Assembly: GCF_000003605.2 (NCBI RefSeq)
Contig: NW_003157368.1
Coordinates: 1 to 33,894, forward strand
Direction of reading: 5' to 3'
Source of the DNA: Saccoglossus kowalevskii
Taxonomy: Eukaryota; Hemichordata; Enteropneusta; Harrimaniidae
Length of the DNA: 33,894 nt
The position numbers and the translations under genes were made by a program. Below are positions 12,820-25,007 of the stretch, piece after piece (the stretch's first letter is position 1; the number at the start of each line of letters is the position of its first letter). A model generated the notes under the pieces. That model did no database searches and had not been told where the DNA came from. It worked only from the letters and a program-made list of their open reading frames with translations.

Positions 12820-13522
12820 CTAGTTTGATGCGCTCTAGCTACCATTCATTTAGGTAGTTTGATGTGATCTAGCTACCATTCATTTAGGTAGTTTGATGTC
12901 ATCTGGCTACCATTCAAATAGCTAATTTGATGCGATCTAGCTACCATTCATTTAGCTAATTTGATTCGATCTAGCTACCAGTCATTTAGCTAATTCGATG
13001 ATATCTGGCTACCATTCATTTAGCTATTTTGATGTCATCTAGCTACCATTCATTTAGGTAATTTGATGTAATCTAGCTACCATTCATTTAGGTAGTTTGA
13101 TGTGATCTATCTACCATTCATTTCGCTAGTTTGATGTGATCTAGCTACCATTCATTTCGCTAATTTGATGAGATCTAGCTACCATTCATTTAGCTAGTTT
13201 GATGCGATCTAGCTACCATTCGTTTAGCTAATTTGATGAGATCTAGCTACCATTCATATAGCTAATTTGATGAGATCTAGCTACCATTCATTTCGGTATT
13301 TTGATGTGATCTAGCTACCATTCGTTTAGCTAGTTTGATGTCATCTAACTACCATTCATTTAGCTAATTTGATGAGATCTAGCTACCATTCATTTAGCTA
13401 ATTTGATGTGATCTAGCTACCATTCATTTAGGTAGTTTGATGTCATCTAGCTACCATTCATTTCGCTAGTTTGATGCGATCTAGCTACCATTCATTTGGG
13501 TAGTTTGATGTGATCTAGCTAC
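12820..13522. repeat. 0.7-kb segment, copy 2
   Basis: Copy of 3662-4364. Visible differences include CCAGTC for CCATTC near 12978 and TTGGGTAG for TTAGGTAG near 13497. It ends where CCATCATTT loses a T, immediately before the second copy of the 2.9-kb segment at 13531. Confidence 0.85.
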
Positions 13523-13660
13523 CATCATTTAGGTAGTTTGATGTCATCTAGCTACCATTCATTTAGCTAATTTGATGAGATCTACCTACCATTCATTTAG
13601 CTAGTTGAAATCATCTAGCTACCATTCATTTAGCTAATTTGATGTCATCTAGCTACCATT

Positions 13661-14518
13661 CATATAGTTAATTTGATGCGATCTAGCTACCATTCATTTA
13701 GCTAGTTTGATGTCATCTAGCTACCATTCATTTAGCTAATTTGATGTCATCTAGCTACCATTCATTTAGCTAGTTTGATGCGATCTAGCTACCATTCATG
13801 TAGCTAATTCGATGACATCTAGCTACCATTCATTTAGCTAATTTGATGTGATCTAGCTACCATTCATTTAGGTAGTTTGATGTCATCTAGCTACCATTCA
13901 TTTAGGTAGTTTTATGTGATCCAGCTACCATTCATTTCGCTAATTTGATGAGATCTAGCTACCATTCATTTCGCTAATTTGATGTGATCTAGCTACCATT
14001 CATTTAGCTAATTTGATGAGATTTAGCTACCATTCATTTAGCTAATTTGATGAGATCTAGCTACCATTCATTCATTTAGGTAGTTTAATGTGATCCAGCT
14101 ACCATTCATTTCGCTAATTTGATGAGGTCTAGCTACCATTCATTTCGGTAATTTGATGAGATCTAGCTACCATTCATTTAGCTAGTTTGATGTGATCCAT
14201 CTACCATTCATTAAGCTAATTTGATGTGATTTAGCTACCATTCATTTAGGTAGTTTGATGTGATCTAGCTACCATTCATTTGCTAATTTGATGTAATCTA
14301 GCTACCATTCATTTAGGTAGTTTGATGTGATCTAGCTACCATTCATTTCGCTAGTTTGATGTGATCTAGCTACCATTCATTTCGCTAATTTGATGAGATC
14401 TAGCTACCATTCATTTCGCTAATTTGATGAGATCTAGCTACCATTCATTTAGCTAGTTTGATGAGATCTAGCTACCATTCATTTAGCTAGTTTGATGTGA
14501 TCTAGCTACCATTCATTT
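13661..14518. repeat. Module M, copy 6
   Basis: CATATAG at 13661, CATGTAG at 13797 and ATTCATTCATTT near 14069. It precedes copy 7 by 1,124 bp, that is 33 units plus 2 bp. It corresponds to copy 3 in the first segmental copy. Confidence 0.85.
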
Positions 14519-14784
14519 AGCTAATTTGATGAGATCTACCTACCATTCATTTAGGTAGTTTGATGTCATCTAACTACCATTCATTTAGGTAGTTTGATGT
14601 GATCTAGCTACCATTCATTTAGCTAATTTGATGTGATCTAGCTACCATTCATTTAGGTAGTTTGATGTCATCTAGCTACCATTCATTTAGCTAATTTGAT
14701 GAGATCTACCTACCATTCATTTAGCTAGTTGAAATCATCTAGCTACCATTCATTTAGCTAATTTGATGTCATCTAGCTACCATT

Positions 14785-15642
14785 CATATAGTTAATTTGA
14801 TGCGATCTAGCTACCATTCATTTAGCTAGTTTGATGTCATCTAGCTACCATTCATTTAGCTAATTTGATGTCATCTAGCTACCATTCATTTAGCTAGTTT
14901 GATGCGATCTAGCTACCATTCATGTAGCTAATTCGATGACATCTAGCTACCATTCATTTAGCTAATTTGATGTGATCTAGCTACCATTCATTTAGGTAGT
15001 TTGATGTCATCTAGCTACCATTCATTTAGGTAGTTTTATGTGATCCAGCTACCATTCATTTCGCTAATTTGATGAGATCTAGCTACCATTCATTTCGCTA
15101 ATTTGATGTGATCTAGCTACCATTCATTTAGCTAATTTGATGAGATTTAGCTACCATTCATTTAGCTAATTTGATGAGATCTAGCTACCATTCATTCATT
15201 TAGGTAGTTTAATGTGATCCAGCTACCATTCATTTCGCTATTTTGATGAGGTCTAGCTACCATTCATTTCGGTAATTTGATGAGATCTAGCTACCATTCA
15301 TTTAGCTAGTTTGATGTGATCCATCTACCATTCATTAAGCTAATTTGATGTGATTTAGCTACCATTCATTTAGGTAGTTTGATGTGATCTAGCTACCATT
15401 CATTTGCTAATTTGATGTAATCTAGCTACCATTCATTTAGGTAGTTTGATGTGATCTAGCTACCATTCATTTCGCTAGTTTGATGTGATCTAGCTACCAT
15501 TCATTTCGCTAATTTGATGAGATCTAGCTACCATTCATTTCGCTAATTTGATGAGATCTAGCTACCATTCATTTAGCTAGTTTGATGAGATCTAGCTACC
15601 ATTCATTTAGCTAGTTTGATGTGATCTAGCTACCATTCATTT
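14785..15642. repeat. Module M, copy 7
   Basis: CATATAG at 14785, CATGTAG at 14921 and ATTCATTCATTT near 15193. It corresponds to copy 4 but lacks that copy's three-base insertion. The insertion at 8380 therefore arose after the segments were duplicated, or was erased here. Confidence 0.85.
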
Positions 15643-16029
15643 AGGTATTTTGATGTGATCTAGCTACCATTCATTTCGCTAGTTTGATGCGATCTAGCTA
15701 CCATTCATTTCGCTAATTTGATGAGATCTAGCTGCCATTCATATAGCTAATTTGATGAGATCTAGCTACAATTCATTTCGGTATTTTGATGTGATCTAGC
15801 TACCATTCGTTTAGCTAGTTTGATGTCATCTAGCTACCATTCATTTAGCTAATTTGATGAGATCTAGCTACCATTCATTTAGCTAATTTGATGTGATCTA
15901 GCTACCATTCATTTAGGTAGTTTGATGTCATCTAGCTACCATTCATTTCGCTAGTTTGATGCGATCTAGCTACCATTCATTTAGGTAGTTTGATGTGATC
16001 TAGCTACCATTCATTTAGCTAATATGATG

Positions 16030-16539
16030 TCATCTAGCTACCATTCATTTTCGCTAGTTTGATGCGATCTAGCTGCCATTCATTTAGCTAATTTGATGTG
16101 ATCTAGCTACCATTCATTTAGGTGGTTTGACGTCATCTAGCTACCATTCATTTAGCTAATTTGATGAGATCTACCTACCATTCATTTAGGTAGTTTGATG
16201 TCATCTAACTACCATTCATTTAGGTAGTTTGATGTGATCTAGCTACCATTCATTTCGCTAGTTTGATGCGATCTAGCTACCATTCATTTAGGTAGTTTGA
16301 TGTGATCTAGCTACCATTCATTTAGGTAGTTTGATGTCATCTAGCTACCATTCATTTAGCTAATTTGATGAGATCTACCTACCATTCATTTAGCTAGTTG
16401 AAATCATCTAGATACCATTCATTTAGCTAATTTGATGTCATCTAGCTACCATTCATATAGTTAATTTGATGCGATCTAGCTACCATTCATTTAGCTAGTT
16501 TGATGTCATCTAGCTACCATTCATTTAGCTAATTTGATG
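16030..16539. repeat. 0.5-kb segment shared with the right end, copy 1
   Basis: I found no difference from 33208-33717 from the CATTTTCGC unit (16051/33229) to the point where both diverge (16540/33718). The constant offset is 17,178 bp. Shared rare units include TGACGTCA, CTACCTACC, CTAACTACC, AGTTGAAATC and TAGATACC. Confidence 0.85.
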
Positions 16540-17775
16540 AGATCTAGCTACCATTCATTTAGCTAATTTGATGTCATCTAGCTACCATTCATTTAGCTAG
16601 TTTTATGTGATCTAGCTACCATTCATTTAGCTAATTTGATGTGATCTAGCTACCATTCATTTAGGTAGTTTGATGTCATCTAGCTACCATTCATTTCGCT
16701 TGTTTGATGCGATCTAGCTACCATTCATTTAGGTAGTTTGATGTGATCTAGCTACCATTCATTTAGCTAATATGATGTGATCTAGCTACCATTCATTCAG
16801 GTGGTTTGACGTCATCTAGTTAGCATTCATTTAGCTAATTTGATGTGATCTAGCTACCATTCATTTAGGTGGTTTGACGTCATCTAGCTACCATTCATTT
16901 AGCTAATTTGATGAGATCTAGCTACCATTCATTTAGGTAATTTGATGTCATCTAACTACCATTCATTTAGGTAGTTTGATGTGATCTAGCTACCATTCAT
17001 TTAGCTAATTTGATGTGATCTAGCTACCATTCATTTAGGTAGTTTGATGTCATCTAGCTACCATTCATTTAGCTAATTTGATGCGATCTAGCTACCATTC
17101 ATTTAGCTAATTTGGTGAGATCTAGCTTCCATTCATTTAGCTAGTTTAAATCATCTAGCTACCATTCATTTAGCTAATTTGATGTCATCTAGCTACCATT
17201 CATATAGTTAATTTGATGCGATCTAGCTACCATTCATTTAGCTAATTTGATGCGATCTAGCTACCATTCATGTTGCTAATTCGATGACATCTAGCTACCA
17301 TTCATTTAGCTAATTTGATGTCATCTAGCTACCATTCATTTAGGTAGTTTGATGTGATCTAGCTTCCATTTATTTCGCTAATTTGATGTGATCTAGCTAC
17401 CATTCATTTCGCTAATTTGATGTGATCAAGCTACCATTCATTTCGTTAATTTGATGTGATCTAGCTACCATTCATTTGGCTAGTTTGATGTGATCTGGCT
17501 ACCATTCATTTAGGTAGTTTGATGTCATCGAGCTACCATTCACTTCGCTAATTTGATGTGATCTAGCTACCATTAATTTAGGTAGTTTGATGAGATCTAG
17601 CTACCATTCATTTCGCTAGTTTGATGTCATCTAGCTTCCACTCGTTTAGCTAATTTGATGTGATCTAGCTACCATTCATTTAGGTAGTTTGATGTGATCT
17701 AGCTACCATTCATTTCGCTAATTTGATGTGATCTAGCTACCATTCATATAGGTAGTTTGATGAGATCTAGCTACC

Positions 17776-18530
17776 ATTCATTTCGCTAGTTTGATGTCAT
17801 CTAGCCACCATTCATTTCGCTAATTTGATGCGATCTAGCTACCATTCATTTCGCTAGTTTGATGTGATCTAGCTACCATTCATTTAGGTAGTTTGATTCG
17901 ATCTAGCTACCATTCATTTAGGTAGTTTGATGTGATCTAGCTGCCATTCATTTAGCTAATTTGATGTCCTCTAGCTACCATTCATTTAGCTAGTTTGATG
18001 CGATCTAGCTACCATTCATTTAGCTAATTTGATGTGATCTAGCTACCATTCATTTAGGTAGTTTGATGTCATCTAGCTACCATTCATTTCGCTAATTTGA
18101 TGAGATCTAGCTACCATTCATTTAGCTAATTTGATGTCATCTAGCTACCATTCATTTAGCTAATTTGATGAGATCTAGCTACCATTCATTTAGCTAATTT
18201 GATGTGATCTAGCTACCATTCATTTAGGTAGTTTGATGTCATCTAGCTACCATTCATTTAGCTAATTTGATGAGATCTAGCTACCATTCATTTAGGTAGT
18301 TTGATGTCATCTAGCTACCATTCATTTCGCTAGTTTGATGCGATCTAGCTACCATTCATTTAGGTAGTTTGATGTGATCTAGCTACCATTCATTTAGCTA
18401 ATTTGATGTCCTCTAGCTACCATTCATTTAGCTAGTTTGATGCGATCTAGCTACCATTCATTTAGCTAATTTGATGCGATCTAGCTACCATTCATTTAGC
18501 TAATTTGATGTCATCTAGCTACCATTCATT
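17776..18530. repeat. 0.75-kb segment, copy 1
   Basis: Repeated at 21207-21961 with a constant offset of 3,431 bp. Landmarks are CCACC at 17805/21236 and the GTCCTCTAG units at 17968/21399 and 18410/21841. A few base differences are visible, such as GATTCG for GATGCG near 17887. It abuts the A-type segment at 18504. Confidence 0.8.
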
Positions 18531-19177
18531 TAGGTAGTTTGATGTGATCTAGCTACCATTCATTTAGCTAATTTGATGGGATCTAGCCACCATTCATTTC
18601 GCTAATTTGATGAGATCTAGCTACCATTCATTTAGCTAGTTTGATGAGATCTAGCTACCATTCATTTAGGTAGTTTGATGTTATCTAGCTGCCATTTATT
18701 TAGCTAGTTTGACGTGATCTAGCTACCATTCGTTTAGCTAGTTTAGTGTGATCTAGCTACCATTCGTTTAGCTAGTTTGATGTGATCTAGCTACCATTCG
18801 TTTAGATAGTTTGATGTGATCTAGCTACCATTCGTTTAGCTAGTTTTATGTGATCTAGCTAACACTCATTTAGGTATTTTGATGTGATCTATCTGCTTTT
18901 CATTTAGCTAGTTTGATGTGATCTAGCTACAATTCATTTAGCTAATTTGATGTGATCTAGCTACCATTCATTTAGCTAATTTGTTGTCATCTAGCTACCA
19001 TTCATTTAGGTAGTTTGATGTGATCTAGCTACCATTCATTTAGGTAGTTTGGTGTGATCTAGCTACCATTCGTTTAGCTAGTTTGATGTGATCTAGCTAC
19101 CATTCATTTCGCTAGTTTGATGAGATCTAGCTACCATTCATTTCGCTAGTTTGATGTGTTCTAGCTACCATTCATTT
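18504..19177. repeat. 674-bp A-type segment, copy 1
   Basis: It matches 29623-30296 with a constant offset of 11,119 bp; I saw no difference across the stretch. It includes the TAGCCACC unit at 18587, the CTGCTTTTC unit at 18893 and the GTGTTCTAG unit at 19156. This A-type island of about 1 kb (to roughly 19545) lies inside B-type DNA. Confidence 0.85.
18683..18955. repeat. CTGCTTTTC module, copy 1
   Basis: Eight units in fixed order, from CTGCCATTTATTT to ACAATTC. Between them lie four consecutive units with CATTCGTTT, then AACACTC, then the highly diverged CTGCTTTTC unit at 18893. The distance from start to CTGCTTTTC is 210 bp in every full copy. Confidence 0.85.
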
Positions 19178-20439
19178 CGCTAGTTTGATGTGATCTAGCT
19201 ACCATTTATTTAGCTAGTTTGATGAGATCTAGCTACCATTCATTTAGCTAATTTGATGTGATCTAGCTACCATTCATTTAGCTATTTTGATGTGATCTAG
19301 CTACCATTCATTTCGCTAGTTTGATGAGATCTAGCTACCATTCATTTAGCTAATTTGATGTGATCTAGCTACCATTCATTTAGCTAATTTGATGTGATCC
19401 AGCTACCATTCATTTCGCTAGTTTGATGAGATCTAGCTACCATTCATTTCGCTAGTTTGATGAGATCTAGCTACCATTCATTTAGGTAGTTTGATGTGAT
19501 CTAGCTACCATTCATTTAGCTAAATTTGATGTGATCTAGCTACCATTCATTTCGCTAGTTTGATGTGATCTAGCTACCATTCATTTAGGTAGTTTGATGC
19601 GATCTAGCTACCATTCATTTAGGTAGTTTGATGTGATCTAGCTACCATTCATTTAGCTAATTTGATGTCCTCTAGCTACCATTCATTTAGCTAGTTTGAT
19701 GCGATCTAGCTACCATTCATTTAGCTAATTTGATGTGATCTAGCTACCATTCATTTAGGTAGTTTGATGTCATCTAGCTACCATTCATTTAGCTAATTTG
19801 ATGAGATCTAGCTACCATTCATTTAGCTAATTTGATGTCATCTAGCTACCATTCATTTAGCTAATTTGATGAGATCTAGCTACCATTCATTTAGCTAATT
19901 TGATGTGATCTAGCTACCATTCATTTAGGTAGTTTGATGTCATCTAGCTACCATTCATTTCGCTAGTTTGATGCGATCTAGCTACCATTCATTTAGGTAG
20001 TTTGATGTGATCTAGCTACCATTCATTTAGCTAATTTGATGTCCTCTAGCTACCATTCATTTAGCTAGTTTGATGCGATCTAGCTACCATTCATTTAGTT
20101 AATTTGATGTGATCTAGCTACCATTCATTTAGCTAATTTGATGTCATCTAGCTACCATTCATTTAGCTAATTTGATGAGATCTAGCTACCATTCATTTAG
20201 CTAATTTGATGTGATCTAGCTACCATTCATTTAGTAGTTTGATGTCATCTAGCTACCATTCATTTAGCTAATTTGATGAGATCTAGCTACCATTCATTTA
20301 GCTAATTTGATGTCATCTACCTACCATTCATTTAGCTAGTTTGAGTTATCTAGCTACCATTCATTTCGCTAATTTGATGTGATCTAGCTACCAATCATTT
20401 AGTAGTTTGATGTGATCTAGCTACCATCATTTAGGTAGT

Positions 20440-20955
20440 TTGATGTCATCTAGCTACCATTCATTTCGCTAGTTTGATGCGATCTAGCTACCATTCATTT
20501 AGCTAATTTGATGAGATCTACCTACCATTCATTTAGGTAGTTTGATGTCATCTAACTACCATTCATTTAGGTAGTTTGATGTGATCTAGCTACCATTCAT
20601 TTAGCTAATTTGATGTGATCTAGCTACCATTCATTTAGGTAGTTTGATGTCATCTAGCTACCATTCATTTAGCTAATTTGATGCGATCTAGCTACCATTC
20701 ATTTCGCTAATTTGATGAGATCTAGCTACCATTCATTTAGCTAATTTGATGTCATCTACCTACCATTCATATAGTTAATTTGATGCGATCTAGCTACCAT
20801 TCATTTCGCTAATTTGATGTGATCTAGCTACCATTCATTTAGCTAGTTTGATGCGATCTAGCTACCATTCATTTAGCTAATTTGATGAGATCTAGCTACC
20901 ATTCATATAGCTAATTTGATGAGATCTAGCTACCATTCATTTCGGTATTTTGATG
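20440..20955. repeat. 0.5-kb segment, copy 1
   Basis: Repeated at 22956-23471 at an offset of exactly 2,516 bp (74 units), with the CATATAG unit at 20768/23284. Minor differences include GATGTG for GATGAA near 20820/23336. Confidence 0.75.
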
Positions 20956-21206
20956 TCATATAGCTACCATTCATTTAGCTAGTTTTGTGTGATCTAGCTA
21001 CCATTCATTTAGCTAATTTGATGTGATCTAGCTACCATTCATTTAGGTAGTTTGATGTCATCTAGCTACCATTCATTTCGCTAGTTTGATGCGATCTAGC
21101 TACCATTCAGTTAGGTAATATGATGTGATCTAGCTACCATTCATTTAGGTAGTTTGATGTGATCTAGCTACCATTCATTTAGGTAGTTTGATGTCATCTA
21201 GCTACC

Positions 21207-21961
21207 ATTCATTTCGCTAGTTTGATGTCATCTAGCCACCATTCATTTCGCTAATTTGATGCGATCTAGCTACCATTCATTTCGCTAGTTTGATGTGATC
21301 TAGCTACCATTCATTTAGGTAGTTTGATGCGATCTAGCTACCATTCATTTAGGTAGTTTGATGTGATCTAGCTACCATTCATTTAGCTAATTTGATGTCC
21401 TCTAGCTACCATTCATTTAGCTAGTTTGATGCGATCTAGCTACCATTCATTTAGCTAATTTGATGTGATCTAGCTACCATTCATTTAGGTAGTTTGATGT
21501 CATCTAGCTACCATTCATTTAGCTAATTTGATGAGATCTAGCTACCATTCATTTAGCTAATTTGATGTCATCTAGCTACCATTCATTTAGCTAATTTGAT
21601 GAGATCTAGCTACCATTCATTTAGCTAATTTGATGTGATCTAGCTACCATTCATTTAGGTAGTTTGATGTCATCTAGCTACCATTCATTTAGCTAATTTG
21701 ATGAGATCTAGCTACCATTCATTTAGGTAGTTTGATGTCATCTAGCTACCATTTATTTCGCTAGTTTGATGCGATCTAGCTACCATTCATTTAGGTAGTT
21801 TGATGTGATCTAGCTACCATTCATTTAGCTAATTTGATGTCCTCTAGCTACCATTCATTTAGCTAGTTTGATGCGATCTAGCTACCATTCATTTAGCTAA
21901 TTTGATGTGATCTAGCTACCATTCATTTAGCTAATTTGATGTCATCTAGCTACCATTCATT
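21207..21961. repeat. 0.75-kb segment, copy 2
   Basis: Copy of 17776-18530, same unit order and no gap. It contains two GTCCTCTAG units 442 bp (13 units) apart, as in copy 1. A related pair at 19669/20043 is only 11 units apart. Confidence 0.8.
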
Positions 21962-22955
21962 TAGCTAATTTGATGAGATCTAGCTACCATTCATTTAGCT
22001 AATTTGATGTGATCTAGCTACCATTCATTTAGGTAGTTTGATGTCATCTAGCTACCATTCATTTAGCTAATTTGATGAGATCTAGCTACCATTCATTTAG
22101 CTAATTTGATGTCATCTAGCTACCATTCATTTAGCTAGTTTGAAGTTATCTAGCTACCATTCATTTAGCTAATTTGATGTGATCTAGCTACCATTCATTT
22201 AGGTAGTTTGATGTCATCTAGCTACCATTCATTTCGGTAGTTTGATGCGATCTAGCTACCATTCATTTAGGTAGTTTGATGTGATCTAGCTACCATTCAT
22301 TTAGCTAATTTGATGTCGTCTAGCTACCATTCAAATAGCTAATTTGATGCGATCTAGCTACCATTCATTTAGCTAATTTGATTCGATCTAGCTACCAGTC
22401 ATTTAGCTAATTCGACGATATCTGGCTACCATTCATTTAGCTAATTTGATGTCATCTAGCTACCATTCATTTAGGTAATTTGATGTAATCTAGCTACCAT
22501 TCATTTAGGTAGTTTGATGTGATCTATCTACCATTCATTTCGCTAGTTTGATGTGATCTAGCTACCATTCATTTCGCTAATTTGATGAGATCTAGCTACC
22601 ATTCATTTAGCTAGTTTGATGCGATCTAGCTACCATTCATTTAGCTAATTTGATGAGATCTAGCTACCATTCATATAGCTAATTTGATGTGATCTAGCTA
22701 CCATTCATTTCGGTATTTTGATGTGATCTAGCTACCATTCGTTTAGCTAGTTTGATGTCATCTAGTTACCATTCATTTAGCTAATTTGATGAGATTTAGC
22801 TACCATTCATTTCGGTAATTTGATGAGATCTAGCTACCATTCATTTAGCTAGTTTGATGAGATCTAGCTACCATTCATTTAGCTAGTTTGATGTGATCCA
22901 TCTACCATTCATTAAGCTAATTTGATGTGATTTAGCTACCATTTATTTAGGTAGT

Positions 22956-23471
22956 TTGATGTCATCTAGCTACCATTCATTTCGCTAGTTTGATGCGATC
23001 TAGCTACCATTCATTTAGCTAATTTGATGAGATCTACCTACCATTCATTTAGGTAGTTTGATGTCATCTAACTACCATTCATTTAGGTAGTTTGATGTGA
23101 TCTAGCTACCATTCATTTAGCTAATTTGATGTGATCTAGCTACCATTCATTTAGGTAGTTTGATGTCATCTAGCTACCATTCATTTAGCTAATTTGATGC
23201 GATCTAGCTACCATTCATTTCGCTAATTTGATGAGATCTAGCTACCATTCATTTAGCTAATTTGATGTCATCTAGCTACCATTCATATAGTTAATTTGAT
23301 GCGATCTAGCTACCATTCATTTCGCTAATTTGATGAAATCTAGCTACCATTCATTTAGCTAGTTTGATGCGATCTAGCTACCATTCATTTAGCTAATTTG
23401 ATGAGATCTAGCTACCATTCATATAGCTAATTTGATGTGATCTAGCTACCATTCATTTCGGTATTTTGATG
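22956..23471. repeat. 0.5-kb segment, copy 2
   Basis: Copy of 20440-20955, 74 units downstream. Confidence 0.75.
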
Positions 23472-23848
23472 TGATCTAGCTACCATTCGTTTAGCTAGTT
23501 TGATGTCATCTAGCTACCATTCATTTAGCTAATTTGATGAGATCTAGCTACCATTCATATAGCTAATTTGATGAGATCTAGCTACCATTCATTTCGGTAT
23601 TTTGATGTCATATAGCTACCATTCATTTAGCTAGTTTTATGTGATCTAGCTACCATTCATTTAGCTAATTTGATGTGATCTAGCTACCATTCATTTAGAT
23701 AGTTTGATGTCATCTAAGCTACCATTCATTTCGCTATTTTGATGCGATCTAGCCACCATTCATTTCGCTAATTTGATGAGATCTAGCTACCATTCATTTA
23801 GCTAGTTTGATGAGATCTAGCTACCATTCATTTAGGTAGTTTGATGTT

Positions 23849-24121
23849 ATCTAGCTGCCATTTATTTAGCTAGTTTGACGTGATCTAGCTACCATTCGTT
23901 TAGCTAGTTTAGTGTGATCTAGCTACCATTCGTTTAGCTAGTTTGATGTGATCTAGCTACCATTCGTTTAGATAGTTTGATGTGATCTAGCTACCATTCG
24001 TTTAGCTAGTTTTATGTGATCTAGCTAACACTCATTTAGGTATTTTGATGTGATCTAACTGCTTTTCATTTAGCTAGTTTGACGTGATCTAGCTACAATT
24101 CATTTAGCTAATTTGTTGTGA
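23849..24121. repeat. CTGCTTTTC module, copy 2
   Basis: Same eight-unit order as 18683-18955, with CTGCTTTTC at 24059. It differs by CTAACTGC for CTATCTGC and GACGTG for GATGTG just after. The preceding TAGCCACC unit at 23753 is also shared. Confidence 0.8.
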
Positions 24122-24149
24122 TCTAGCTACCATTCATTTAGCTAATTTG

Positions 24150-24430
24150 TTGTCATCATAGCTACCATTCATTTAGGTAGTTTGATGTGATCTAGCTACC
24201 AATCATTTAGCTAATTTGAATGGGATCTAGCCAGCATTCATTTCGATAATTGATGAGATCTAGCTACCATTCATTTAGCTAGTTTGATGAGATCTAGCTA
24301 CCATTCATTTAGGTAGTTTGATGTTATCTAGCTGCCATTTCTTTAGCTAGTTTGACGTGATCTAGCTACCATTCGTTTAGCTAGTTTAGTGTGATCTAGC
24401 TACCATTCGTTTTAGCTAGTTTTGATGTGA
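24150..24430. repeat. Indel cluster in the A domain
   Basis: Several phase breaks fall in about eight units: CATCATAGC, TTTGAATGGG, GATAATTGATG, CGTTTTAGC and GTTTTGATG. The zone lies just after a CTGCTTTTC module and carries a second CTGCCATTT unit at 24325. Confidence 0.75.
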
Positions 24431-24929
24431 TCTAGCTACCACTCATTTCGCTAGTTTGATGTGATCTAGCTACCATTTATTTAGCTAGTTTGATGAGATC
24501 TAGCTACCATTCATTTAGCTAATTTGATGTGATCTAGCTACCATTCATTTAGCTAATTTGATGTGATCTAGCTACCATTCATTTCGCTAGTTTGATGAGA
24601 CCTAGCTACCATTCATTTAGCTAATTTGATGTGATCTAGCTACCATTCATTTAGCTAATTTGATGTGATCTATCTACCATTCATTTCGCTAGTTTGATGA
24701 GATCTAGCTACCATTCATTTCGCTAGTTTGATGAGATCTAGCTACCATACATTTAGGTAGTTTGATGTGATCTAGCTACCATTCATTTAGGTAGTTTGAT
24801 GTGATCTAGCTACCATTCATTTAGGTAGTTTGATGTGATCTAGCTACCATTCATTTCGCTAATTTGATGTGATCTAGCTACCATTCATTTAGGTAATTTG
24901 ATGTGATCTAGCTACCATTCATTTAGCTA
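24431..24929. repeat. 499-bp A-type segment, copy 1
   Basis: The same order occurs at 27661-28159 (offset 3,230 bp, exactly 95 units) and 28783-29281 (a further 1,122 bp, exactly 33 units). Shared rare units are GAGACCTAG (24601, 27831, 28953) and CCATACATTT (24746, 27976, 29098). Confidence 0.85.
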
Positions 24930-25007
24930 ATTTGATGCGATCTAGCTACCATTCATTTAGCTAATTTAATGCGATCTAGCTACCATTCATTTAGCTAATT
25001 TGATGTG

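Larger units (their letters stand above)
13531..16539. repeat. 3.0-kb segmental duplication, copy 2
   Basis: Copy of 6924-9867, about two units longer. The added units (GCTAATTTGATGAG, CTACCTACC and AGTTGAAATC, near 14690-14735) look like a copy of the segment's own start, as expected from unequal exchange. The last 0.5 kb is also present at the right end of the window. Confidence 0.85.
1841..18503. repeat. B-type domain of the array
   Basis: From about 1841 the A-type markers (CATTCGTTT runs, GTTTAGTGTG) become rare. The array is instead rich in GTCATCT and GCGATCT junctions and carries CATATAGTTAATT, AGTTTAAATC or AGTTGAAATC, and CATGTAGCTAATTCG units. It holds seven copies of module M and two large duplicated segments. 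Edges are approximate because they are defined by changes in unit order. There is no gene or unique DNA in it. Confidence 0.75.
19546..23745. repeat. Second B-type domain
   Basis: B-type unit order returns here, with many GTCCTCTAG units (19669, 20043, 21399, 21841) and the CATATAG units at 20768 and 23284. It holds internal duplicates but no complete module M. No gene or unique sequence is present. Edges are approximate. Confidence 0.7.
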
